Of a DNA stretch of 64,000 nt, positions 19,924 through 34,737 are shown one piece after another. A program made the translations under genes and the position numbers. Origin of the DNA: Chondrosia reniformis (lineage: Eukaryota; Porifera; Demospongiae; Chondrillida; Chondrillidae). The notes beneath the pieces were generated by a model. It did not search any database and was not told the origin of the DNA. It saw only the letters and a list, made by a program, of their open reading frames with translations. The stretch covers positions 7,326,401 to 7,390,400 of the forward strand of contig OX359194.1 of NCBI GenBank assembly GCA_947172415.1, given 5' to 3'. Positions within the stretch are counted from its first letter, which is position 1, and the number at the start of each line of letters is the position of its first letter.

Positions 19924-22900
19924 TCAGCGTCTTTTAGTACCTCCAAAACCTGAACATACAAAAGGTGAAACTTGGTTACATGTCCCTGTTAAAATTATAT
20001 TTAAATGAAGCTTGGCTACATGTCCCTGTTAAAATTATATTTAAATGTATTCTAACCACTTTGGTTAAATAGTAGGAAAAAATAGCAAGATCTATGTAGA
20101 GCAAAAAAACATTTATTGTACGTATGCATATGTATCTCTCCTTGACTCTGGGGCCAGGAAAAGCAGGTAAGAAATAAAATTAGACCCTTATATGCCTTGG
20201 CAAAACAAGAATACTTGAGCAGGAAGAGGTGTCAGAGGTAGAGTTCGAGCAGCTGTTAAAAGGGTAAGATCACTACTGACATATTGAGAATTACCTAACC
20301 CTCCAGGCACATGCCTACAGTACCACAGGAGAATTAGTGAGAGCAACACATGATATCAGATTGCCTGGTATGCCTACACCATTCTCCAGGTGTTATCAAA
20401 ACTCACTTCTTCATGACATAAAAGTAAGTACAAAGATTATCCAATGACTACACCACCTACAACATATCCTGGATGACAAATATGACCCAGTACACCACCT
20501 GGTATGAATGCTTCTTATAGAATTTCCAAAAATGAAATTCACATTCACTAGTACATTGGATGAGTAATCTATACATCATTTTCCTACATACTACACCTAC
20601 GTATTCCACAGTAAAAGGCCCATAGGGAACTAAACCTAGTGAGAGGTTTGGATTAGGATAAAAGAGTCTTTCTTCTCTTTGATTTTCTGCCAAACTGGGA
20701 GATGTACTAATGAAATTTAATTCTTCCCCCACCAAGGCTTGAATATTGAAATATAAAAAATAAGATTTAAAGCTAATCTTAAAGCTTTGATATCATCATC
20801 ATTTGACTCTCAATGTTACCCACTGACCCCATGTCTCCTCAGGAGAGCAAACTGCAGTTCACTCAACAGGCACCAGAGTCTCCCCTTAGCCACTCAAAAA
20901 TATGGTCAGGCCATAGACTTGAAGTCTTGAAGTGCAAGAGCTCCTTTTAAAGACTTATGCTCTGGAAAGGTCACAAACATTACTTACCTGATGAAGTGTG
21001 AGTGCTACTGGATGAGCTATATCCTCTGGAGGAGGAACCCCAGTTGCTACTGTTGCCGCCTCCCCAGTTCCATCCTGATCCATAGCCTCTTCTTCTGGTA
21101 TGGTAACCCCCACCCCCACGGTTCCGACCAAACATGTAACCAAGGACTCCACCCATCCCAGCTCCTAAGATAGAAAGAAAAATGGCCGAACTTCAATTTA
21201 CTCCATGCACAAATCTCAATGCTTATTGGTAGAGATAAATCTTATTTTAACCCACTTGAGTACCATGCGAGTTAACACTCAAGTTAGTTTTCAAAATGTA
21301 AGTACATGTACATATGCTTAGAATGCAACAAATCTTGTATTGATGCTATAGTAACTTTGTGCCAGGAACAACATACAAACATATGTACGTATATACATTA
21401 CACAAGCAATTACAGTATGTAAGCATCTTGGTAATATTCCCTGATCTCATTGGTCAAGTTCCAGTTATATCAAGTACAATGAACCTGCTTACATCATAGC
21501 CTATCTAAACCAATATACATAAGTCTAGGTTTACATATACAAATAGCACTTACCACTCCAAAATCCAGGGCCACCTGTTCCAGTACTTCCTTGTATGTTC
21601 CCAGAGCCTAACATTATGTGTGTAAGGGTAACAGATGATTATTATCTAAGCAAGATATAGGAGGCCATACCTGTAAGAGGAGGCCATACCTGTAAGAGGA
21701 GGCCATACCTGTAAGAGGAGGCCATACCTGTAAGAGGAGGCCATACCTGTAAGAGGAGGCCACACCTGTAAGAGGAGGCTATACGTACCTGTAAGAGGAG
21801 GCTATACCTGTAAGAGGAGGCCATACCTGTAAGAGGAGGCTATACGTACCTGTAAGAGGAGGCTATACCTGTAAGAGGAGGCCATACCTGTAAGAGGAGG
21901 CCATACCTGTAAGAGGAGGCTATACCTGTAAGAGGAGGCCATACCTGTAAGAGGAGGCCATACCTGTAAGAGGAGGCTATACCTGTAAGAGGAGGCCATA
22001 CCTGTAAGAGGAGGCCATACCTGTAAGAGGAGGCCACACCTGTAAGAGGAGGCTATACGTACCTGTAAGAGGAGGCTATATCTGATAATGTTTTGTGTGA
22101 CATTTATACCATTGCACAAGATTTGGATGTTCTTGCAAAACTTACCATAGGTGGGTGGGGCAGTGTAACTGTGGGACCTCCCTGCTGCCCCCTGGCACAC
22201 CTTGAAACATGCATACATTATTAGTATGAAGAGGACTATGCCAATCAGGGTACCCAGAGTAGACCCTTCCTGGTTACCATGGTAACTCCTCCTCCCATTG
22301 CTATTATAACTACCAGTTTGACCATAATCAATTTCATATTCCAGCTGAAATGAAACAAATAGTTAAGTGAATCCATTAACAAAGAAATTAATGGAGCCAC
22401 AGGCACATACCCCACAGGATCCCTTCAGAATGTAGGGGTCATCTGGTGCATCGTAGCCTTCGCAGGACACCTCTATTCGACCAAACTTGAAATCTTTGTC
22501 CATTTCCGCCTTACATTCCCACTAATGAGATGAGCAAATGTACATATGTAAAGGCACTGGATTTGTTAGAGTTCAGCCGGATCATGCAGCTAAGGGGCAT
22601 ACACTGACCTGCACGTCCACCCCGTCCCATCCTCTGTTGTAGCACTGGACCACTTTAGGCTGAGACACCCGGCATCCTGCCGTTCCGCCCACACACATCA
22701 GCTGGTGGACGGGTGAGGATCTCCGTCCATTGGTCATGGCTCCTTGGTGGAGGGTGATCACCTCCACATCTCTCAAGTTCACTCGGTCATTTCGATTGGA
22801 ACCCCCTGAGACAAGGAATTTGGGAGTGTCATGTCCTGAATGCTAAAATAGGCATGCGAGGCCGTTCCAAAGCAAAATGGGTCATGAATAATCTAACGCA

Positions 22901-23338
22901 CCATTTTTCTTACATACAATATCTACTTTAGAGTAAAGGCCTCTAAACTTAAGCGTTGGATTAGGAAACAATAATTTTCTCTTTCTACTTCTCTTCTCCA
23001 GTGGGTCTTCTTCATCACCTCTTACGCTTTTGGACCCAGTAACTATTTACCAAAGACTTTGTACATAGTATGCGTATATAAGCCCTTTACTCCAAAGTAG
23101 ATGTACGTAGCATATAAAACTATATATCTACACATATGCGCATGCAATCAACTTATCAGCCATGTTTAGGTAATCTTTTCGGAATAATCAACGCGCGAAC
23201 TACTGACTTAATCCTTTGACTATAATTACACGGTATTCCTTATGTAATTATACACTCAACCTTGTCCATAAACTTACAGGCTAACGAGACACTGAAAACG
23301 CTCAGACACACGACCAATATTGCTCCCACGTTCGCCAT
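19924..23338 (-). CDS. SARAF: Store-operated calcium entry-associated regulatory factor
   Basis: SARAF is an ER membrane protein that dampens STIM/Orai calcium entry. Seven exons join in frame: 23338-23278, 22805-22609, 22521-22411, 22344-22146, 21607-21554, 21164-20988 and 19949-19924. Exon 1 gives a signal peptide (MANVGAILVVCLSVFSVSLA). Exons 2-3 give the Cys-rich luminal domain with family hallmarks VNLRDVEVITLH, CVGGTAGC, PKVVQCYNRGWDG and VSCEGYD. Exon 4 carries the single transmembrane helix (LGTLIGIVLFILIMYACF) and a Pro/Tyr cytosolic start. Exons 5-6 hold GPGFW and the Gly/Arg/Ser-rich tail GGVLGYMFGRNRGGGG. The tiny last exon ends GFGGTKRR, like the GYGGTRRR end of vertebrate SARAF. 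The start AAAATGGCG resembles those of three other genes here. Intron 4 holds a large minisatellite. Confidence 0.93.
19971..20047. repeat. 40-bp tandem duplication in last SARAF intron
   Basis: The block CTTGGTTACATGTCCCTGTT plus AAAATTATATTTAAATGAAG at 19971-20010 is repeated at 20011 with one change. It lies just upstream of the last SARAF exon on the minus strand. Confidence 0.85.
20620..20710 (-). repeat. Dispersed repeat family A, partial reverse copy
   Basis: In reverse it shares the block ATAGGGAACTAAACCT, then TTAGGATAAAAGAGTC, with the end of the full copies. It lies in the last SARAF intron. Confidence 0.5.
21661..22080 (-). repeat. 19-bp minisatellite of splice-site-like units in SARAF intron 4
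   Basis: About 21 units of 19 bp, with some 23-bp variants that add CGTA, lie between SARAF exons 4 and 5. Read on the SARAF strand each unit is CCTCCTCTTACAG/GTATGG: a pyrimidine tract plus AG acceptor immediately followed by a GTATGG donor-like sequence. The true flanking splice sites are at 22145 and 21608. Two variant units (CCATAC and CTATAC forms) alternate irregularly. Confidence 0.9.
22940..23060 (-). repeat. Dispersed repeat family A, diverged reverse copy
   Basis: Weak similarity in reverse: GATTAGGA, TTTCTACTTCTCTTCTCCAG and TGGACCCAG are arranged as in other copies. It lies in SARAF intron 1. Confidence 0.35.
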
Positions 23339-23491
23339 TTTTGATGATACATAAAAACATTAGACAGCAAATTCCTACGTCACACACATGGTCACGTTTG
23401 ATTGGATGAAATTAGATGATGTCATAGTCAAATATAGAGCCAATATATAAAAATGAAGTGAAAGAATTGTTGAGTTAAACATGTGCCTTTT

Positions 23492-27183
<3,692 letters not shown>

Positions 27184-27248
27184 TTTGACAAATTCAAACG
27201 CCCCAAAATGGTCGCCACTCCCTTTAAGTTGATATATTTGCAAACTAT
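27184..27248. promoter_or_regulatory. Bidirectional promoter, KRI1 and kinesin-DEP-ankyrin gene
   Basis: The two ATGs point away from each other and are separated by only 65 bp, so a shared promoter and very short leaders are expected. No TATA box of the TATAAAA type was seen; there is GCCCCAAAATGGTCGCC in the middle. Confidence 0.65.
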
Positions 27249-30200
27249 ATGATGAGTCTGGGAAGAGATTTTCAGTCCTTGCTAAGGTTAACTTCGATCG
27301 AAAAATCGCTAGAATCAGCGAATGGTATTTCCTTGACGGTCCAAGATGACAAGAAAACGGTCGAACTAACTGGAGAAGAGGGCGTGGTTCCTTTCCAGTT
27401 CGACCGGATTTATGGGTGCGACGCAGATAACGCAACAGTATACCAAGACACCATCCGAGAAGTGGTTGAGAGCACGCTTTCCGGGTATAACGGCACGGTA
27501 ATTGCTCTAGGTAGCCACGAGGGTCACAGCAGCACCCTATTGAATCATTCCTCCAGGAAGGACTTGGTTGGAGCAGTTTTAAGGGCAGCTGAACAGATAT
27601 TCCACTGTGTCAAAAAGGGGAAAGCAAAAACTGGTGCAAAACTTGTTGTTTTGTGCTCTTACATTGCAGTGATGGAGGATGACTGTTTCGATGTACTGGC
27701 CTCCATATCAGAAGGGTCTGGCCATCTGTCCACCCTCCACATGGAAGATGGGCAGTTACACGGTCTTACTCAATGTCAGATCAAATCAGTATCTCAGGTC
27801 AGAAAGTATCTGAAGAAAGGCAGCCATTTAATGAGCTCCATCCAATGCCAGAAGCAAATCCACAGCTTCTTTATGTATACAGTTGAGCATGCAAAAATGG
27901 GCACTAGTTTTTCTCCCGTCAGTGGAACACTTATGATGGCTGATATACAAGTAAAATTGTCGCCTAGTGATAAAGAAAAGGTGTCATATGGCTCTGTTCA
28001 GGAGCTGTTTACCAAAATGGAAATCTTGAGCCAGGGAATTGTAGATAATACTGCAGTAAAACCTAAATCTCCAGTTGCAGAAATATTAAACAGCTCCATT
28101 GGAGGAAACTGCAAAACAGTTCTTCTTCCCCATTTGCCAGAGAATGTATCCAATGTCACATCAACTGCTGCCTTCCTGAGTGTGGTATCTAAGGCAAGAC
28201 ATATTAAAAATTCTCCTGATAAAAGGGATCTTGCTGAGAGGGCACTAATGTCTGCCTACTTGAGGGAGCTCGGGGTAACAAAGCTAGTCCTGCAGAAGGA
28301 CACTTTAGGTGAGGGCTCAAGTACAAGGCCAACTCTTAAAAAGGGTTGTCTTGAATCAACATCTGGGACCAAGTTACAGGATGTCATTGAATCAAAGATG
28401 CAAATAGATGGTAAGCCATTTTGATTGTTTGCTTTTAATGTGGTAAATATATTGTGTTGCAATTGTAGGAAGAGAATTGTTAGCCAGCATGCTGGACTAT
28501 GATGACAGCACAAATAAAGAAACAACAACTGAAATGCTGGCATCTGTATTAGCTGAGGCTGCACTTGAAGACGATGACCAACAAATTAGCTCAGACTCTG
28601 AAGAGGAACAGGCAAAGCAATCATCTTATAAAATTCAGTCAGAAGGTTTGAAAGTCTCCCATTGTGCCAGTATTGAAAACTTGGATGATGAACCTGGATC
28701 TACTGAGAGCAAAGGATTGACAGAGGATACAGAAATTGAAGAAAGGCAACCCCAACTAAAGAGTCCAAAGAAGAGAGAGTGGTCTCACAACAAAGAGACG
28801 TCTTCTGTTACCTCTAAGGAGGCACCCACACTTGAGATACTGCTTGCTCTTCTTCAAGATCCTGATCGTGGTGCAAGCAGAGCCTTTGAACAAAAGGATG
28901 TGGTTATCAGAAAAGGTATACAAGATATGTTATAGATAAACTGTAATGTCCCTTCTCTACAATTGCCATTGTATGCTGTATGGAGTTTATTGTGTAAGTG
29001 TGTGTTGCATTGGGTTCTCCCATAGACTCTGGGGGACTTTTCAGCGGTGCTAGCATTGTTAAATGGATGTGTGATGTACTTGGTGGAGTAAACTCACTTG
29101 AGGATGCAATATCTATAGGACAGCTTCTCCTAGACCAAGGAGCAATATTTCATTCAGAGGGATCAAGGTACATTTTAATAATTGTCACAGGACCTGGTAA
29201 ATGATTTAAAGTGTTCTTTTTTCTTCTTCTCTTGTACTTCAATAGAATTTTTGCAAATTCTGAAAATTTGTATTATTATGCAAGAGTTGGTAGGACTGAT
29301 CCAAAGATGTTGAGTCTAAGTGAAATTCAAAACTTGCTAAGCCAATCTGGAGACCTAACTAATGCCTCGACTGTTTCTCCGTCTCCTCTGCCAAGTAGCA
29401 CAGACCATTCCATATCCTGGAACAAGACTGAAGTAAATGATCTTCTACAGGAAGAAATAACTCCTGTACCACAGAAACCAGACACTGCGTGGAATCAGAC
29501 AGAGGTTCATCCTGTCAAGCAGGGGTCTAATACACCGCAGCCAAATCATAAAGAAGATGGTCCTCATCACGCTATTGATGAAAATGGGGTTCAAAGTGTT
29601 AGAGAAGGGAAACATGATAGAATGACAGGTCAAACAGGAGCCAAGCCAAAGCTAAAATCAAAGCGCAAATCAAGTGCCAGATCAAGTGCCAGGTCAAAAG
29701 GAAGAAGGTCAAGTGGTCATTCCATTGGTTCTGATGATCTTCGGAGCAACTCTAGTTATCAGCCTAATAGCCAAGAAGATGAAGAAGAAATTAAATTTTA
29801 TAATGAAAATGTTGAGATGCTTCCACCTCCGTTAACATCAACTACCTTGGATCTGAGTGAAATTGAATCTGCAGCTCATGGTTCCTGCACAGGGCAACCT
29901 CACAATGAGTGGGAGGGTTCCCTATCTGTAGGAGATCAACAGCAGGAGCAGTATGGATCCAATCAAGTCTTGTCAGCTCAACATTCAATGCTACTTGGAT
30001 CCCAACATGGAGACTGGTATGCCAGTCAGTTATTTTGGGGTGGCTCAAGACTAGCACTGTCAGACCAGCAGCCACAGGATCTAACTCAACCCTGCCAACA
30101 GGAGGGAGGAGCAGAGATGGGTAAAGAGAGAGAACGTGCTACTTTTGCTGCATTATTCTGATAATCTTTTTGTATATACAAAGCCTTTTCATGTTGGCTG

Positions 30201-32699
30201 AAGAGAATGTGTAAAACGGAGATAGTTCCTTGCCCTGTAGAAATAACAACTGATAATTACACCAATGTTTAGCAGTACATCAGGTTTGTTATTGAAAGTG
30301 TATTCTACTTGTGTTTGTTGTAGTGGCGAAGGAGAGGAAGCCAAAAGGCAAGTATTCTGCCAAACCGATCACTAATACTCTACAGGTAGTATCTGAAGAC
30401 CAAGGATTGCTCAAGTAGGTACTCCTATTATGCAATACCACATTCTAATGATGATGATTTTCACATGGTTCCTGTTTCAGTCACGTGGACTACCCAACAC
30501 CTCTGCACATGCAAGCTGTGCAAGGAGATGAGATGGGAGTGCTGAGGGAACTGGTAATGATGTAAGTGCACATTGTATAGAAAATATACTGAGTGGACTA
30601 TGGAATCTGTGAATATGTACTCTAACAGGTATGGTGTCAATACGACAGATACTCTCGGAAGAAGCCCGCTCATGTTTGCCATATTGGGAAAAAAAGTAGA
30701 CTTTCCACACCTTTACCATCATATAACTAAATACTCATCACTTCTTCTCCCTTCCTCCTGCAGTCATCCGCTTGCAGTGTTCTTATTGAATGTGGAGCTG
30801 ATGTGGACCAGCCAGCAATCAATGGCATCACTGCTCTACATTTAGCCAGTTACCTTGGTTACAAGGACATTGTTAACATTCTCCTGAAGAAAGGAGCTAC
30901 AGTCTCCCAAAAGGATGTTGAGGTACCTTGTGGGCACATGCTACTTAGCTCAAGCATGCAATTAGAAGATACAATTAGGAAAATAGATTTAGGTGCCCTA
31001 ATAACCTTATTCATAGACCTATGAATATACGTATAGAATCAAACATCTCTTCCCCTTTGTCAGTAACCATGATTTTGGCTAACTGAAAGTCATTGGAGAT
31101 AAAACTGTGGAAATGTATGTATAGATTGTATTTGCACCCAATTGTCTAGGGCCACAATGCCATCCATTGGAGCACTGTTCCTGATTCCACAGGCTGCCTT
31201 CAACTTCTCATCAAGTAATTGGCATATGACTGTCATGTGATTATTACATGCATATATGTCACAGTCTTGTATATATATATATGTTTTTAGGCATTCTTAT
31301 GATTACACCATTAATGAAACTGATGATGAAGCACTATCTCCATTGCATTGGGCAATATCAGGTGATAAATTCAATCATGTGTCCCTCCTTCTGAAGAAGT
31401 ACGTCATCAAATTCTAGCTGAAACTGAATAATGCTTACTTATCTTTCTAATTTTAATTTCAGTGGTGCCTATATTGATGGAATGGATGGAAGAGGTCGTA
31501 CGCTTTTGAACTATGCCATTTGTGTCTCTGCAATAAATTCTTTTGAGGTAACTATGTACGTAATTAGGAGCTGAAATGTTTAACATATACAGTACATATG
31601 TATTATCTTTCTGTGAGACTGGTATATACGTATGTATGTCATGTGGATGTCACCGTGTATTAGATATTTCATGTGATATAGGTCATGTTGAGATTCCAGC
31701 CAGACATGATTGAATTTGTAGACTCCACACAGACCACGCCCCTCCACCTGGCCTGTGCTCACCCATCAAACAAATTCCTTGATATGATCTTCAAATTTGG
31801 AAAATCGAAGAGTCAGTTATTTTGCAACCTTGTTGGAACAATTGTTTGTTAGACTACCATGCATTTGTCTCTGCAAATTCTTTAAAAAGTTGTGCTTTTT
31901 GCTTTATACAGATATTGACTTCAATTGTGTGGACAATATGAATAGAACAGCTCTTCATTATGCAACAATATGTAACAGACTTGAAGCTGTGAAGGTACAT
32001 TATCATGTACATAGAATCAGTCTGGGGATAGATGTGCAATATGTTTGGGTTATGAGATTGATCATGAATCAATGATTGATATAGAAGTGGGACAATTAAA
32101 TCTACACCACTACGTGTTGGTTCAATCTTCAGTTTGTAAGTGATATATTTTCTGTACAACTGGTCTGCATACGTACTTACATCAATTACTAATAACAATG
32201 TTCCATGACACTTCCTTATCCCATCATAGAAGCTGTTACAGTGCGGTGTCTTAAAGTCTTTTCAAGATGCAAAAGGGATGACACCCCTTGCTTATGCCAC
32301 AGAACAGCATGGAGATCAAAGTGAAGTAGCCCTTTACTTGAAAGGTTTGTTATACGTACATCATACAAGTATATACACATAATTGTATCAAATGATATCC
32401 TTCAAGTATCAAGGAAATATAGCCTAGGAATTAACCCAGAGGGCATGACACCTGTCTGTGGCTCTTTTGATGACTTTTAACTGGATGGCGATCACTAGCT
32501 GCCATTTTAATCTCCCAGCCAAAAAATAATTCAGTCACTTGACTGATTGGCATAACAGTTTCCAGTGATATATACATATATTGTCTCTAATGTAACCACA
32601 TGCATGTGCAATATTTGATTTGTAGGTTTTGATCAATCAGATGTTACAGAACAACTCAAATTACCAGCTAATTCTTCCAAAATTTGTACCTTTCTCTGA
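27249..32699 (+). CDS. Degenerate kinesin motor - DEP - ankyrin-repeat protein
   Basis: About 15 exons: 27249-28410, 28469-28915, 29026-29167, 29246-30120, 30324-30414, 30481-30561, then small ones near 30629, 30765, 31150, 31292, 31464, 31682, 31912, 32230 and 32626-32699 (TGA). Most junctions I checked keep the frame. Exon 1 is kinesin-like: FDRIYGCDADNATVYQDTI, VESTLSGYNGTVIALG and SSIGGNCKTVLLPHLPENV match kinesin blocks. The P-loop position, however, reads GSHEGHSST in place of GxxGxGKT, and the SSRSH and DLAGSE motifs are not preserved, so it is probably not an active motor. Exons 3-4 encode a DEP domain (FSGASIVKWM, AISIGQLLLDQGAIFH, FANSENLYYYAR). A long Ser/Lys-rich linker follows, then about eight ankyrin repeats (GITALHLASYLGYKDIVNIL, RTALHYATICNR). 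I know no named family with this order; role unknown. Confidence 0.85.
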
Positions 32700-32812
32700 A
32701 TTTATCTTATTTTCCATTTACCAAGCTGTAATTAATAATTTTACACAACACATGCAGAATGTATGTTATCTGTATACTGTATATTAACAATATTTTAACA
32801 GTTTCCTGGTCC

Positions 32813-32852
<40 letters not shown>

Positions 32853-34142
32853 CTCTTACAAACAGCTCAAGGTATATATCTGCTGCTGCATCGTATATAA
32901 ATGTACTTGTTATGCAATAATATACAAGAGTATACTGAATGCTTATTTAGGTGAATGCATTTAATAAACTGCATGGGTTAGACTCTTTATATATATATAC
33001 CAATCTCTCCTTACTAATTCATCATTATACAATTGGGAATATATATATAAATAACCACTGAACAAAGTTCATTTTTGTTTGAGATTCTGATATATATGTA
33101 CATATATACTTTCAAATTTTATAAACAAAATTGACAAAGAATATAATAGTTCTTAAATGAGTTCTTTATGGTTACGAAGAGGAGACCATGTTTTCTTATA
33201 ACTTTGTTTCTTCTCCTTTTAAGTTGCTGGATTGCTGCTACTGTACTTCGTTTCGCATCACTTTACTGAATGTAAAGGTGACCCCAGGGCACACCGCGTG
33301 GAGGTAGAAGTACATCGTGCCCCAAAAGGCCTCCGGTTTCTCAACTCTGTTTGACACTTCCACTACTTGCGTCGTAAGAGAAGCTGCACGGGAACGGTCC
33401 GGCGTACCTGACCGACCTATGACCAGTTACTAGTCCTGCACTGCCTCACGCTACGGACAGAACAAGCCCGACCCTGGCGGACCACAAACTCCCACCAATG
33501 AGAATCATCATGTGCACACAACGCAGCTTGAGAGCACTGTACACAGACTTTAGCTCATTGGGATCGGCCAGGTTGCTTTAGAGTAGGGACCCATCGATGA
33601 ACTACAAGAAAAGAATTAGAGAATACATAATTACCAGTATAGGACATAAACATTGAGCACATACGCATGTAAAATTCAAAATGCAAATGCAAATGCTTCT
33701 AAACCAACCTGATGTGGCAGCCTACAATAGCTTCCTGACCGACTACGTAGTGGCACTGGACCACACCAACACCTCCAGGTACGGGTCGTATAGCAAGAAT
33801 CCGCAAGTGCCAATTTAACACACAAGCAGGATTAATAGTGAGATACATCTCCAGGCACTAACCCATAGGTAGAGAGACCACCCCACTATACGGACACCGA
33901 TGACCCTTCGGATAGGCATGTACCATTGCTCGTACTCCAAGCATGGTTTTCGCATCGATCCACACCAAAGTAGACCTCCAGAGTTGATAGCCCGGAGGCC
34001 AAAGACTGAAAAATTCCTCGACTATTTATTAGAAATTGTCGGCGGGAAACATTGTGAACTTGGCGGAACCAAGATTTGTTATTTTTTTCAAAGTCATGTT
34101 CGAGAACAATGCCAGAACAATAGACAATATGTAGTACATGAC
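32700..34142. other. Intergenic region with GC-rich segments
   Basis: After the ankyrin gene there is AT-rich DNA with an (AT)n(AG)n tract at 32817-32850. From about 33180 to 34140 there is sequence richer in GC with no convincing gene. Within it, GGGCAC (33287-33292) can pair with GTGCCC (33317-33322), and GGAGG (33300-33304) with CCTCC (33330-33334), an interleaved, pseudoknot-like order. It may be remnants of an element. Confidence 0.45.
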
Positions 34143-34737
34143 CCGGTGTCACAGTAAATTCTATCCCCCCTAAATTTTATCCCCCCGGATAAATTTTCCT
34201 AGGATAAAATATCCCCCTGGGATACTTTATCCTAGGAAAATTTATCCTACCCTAGGAAATTATATCCTACTCTAGGATAGTATATCCTAGGATATTTTAT
34301 CTGGGGGATAGTATATCCTAGGATATTTTATCTGGGGGATGAAATATACTAAGATAATTTATCCTAATCAATGAATGTTTATTATTAATAATAATAAGCT
34401 TGTGATCACTCGCTGCATCACCACCTCTCCCGTGTCATTCTTCACGGTTTGTTGAAATAGAATACCGTTTCGTTCATCAAATTTCTCGGCCTGCTGTCTC
34501 GATGCTCTTATCGTTAGCCGTGAGGATGGCTGAAAATCCTAAAATAGTATCCCTTTTTAGCCCAAGGTTGCTTCTTATGTATCTAAAGGATTTCATGATG
34601 ATACGCTTAAATCGTAGAGTATAGGATAAAGTATCCTAGGGTAGGATAAAATTTCCTAGTTTCGTTTATCCGCCGGGATAGTTTATACTATCCGGGCGGA
34701 TAAAATACACGGGGGATAAAATATCCTGTGACACCGG
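34143..34737. mobile_element. Non-autonomous DNA element, 595 bp, inverted ends
   Basis: The two ends are perfect 12-bp inverted repeats, CCGGTGTCACAG at 34143 and CTGTGACACCGG ending at 34737. Both ends are followed inward by many TATCCTAGGATA-type palindromes and GGGGGATAAAAT units. No transposase frame is present. Target-site duplication could not be settled. Confidence 0.8.

Noticed and set aside
33886..34157. Overlapping frames on both strands before the inverted-repeat element
   Set aside because: No ATG-led frame with domain features, no splice support, and the right end runs into the element.
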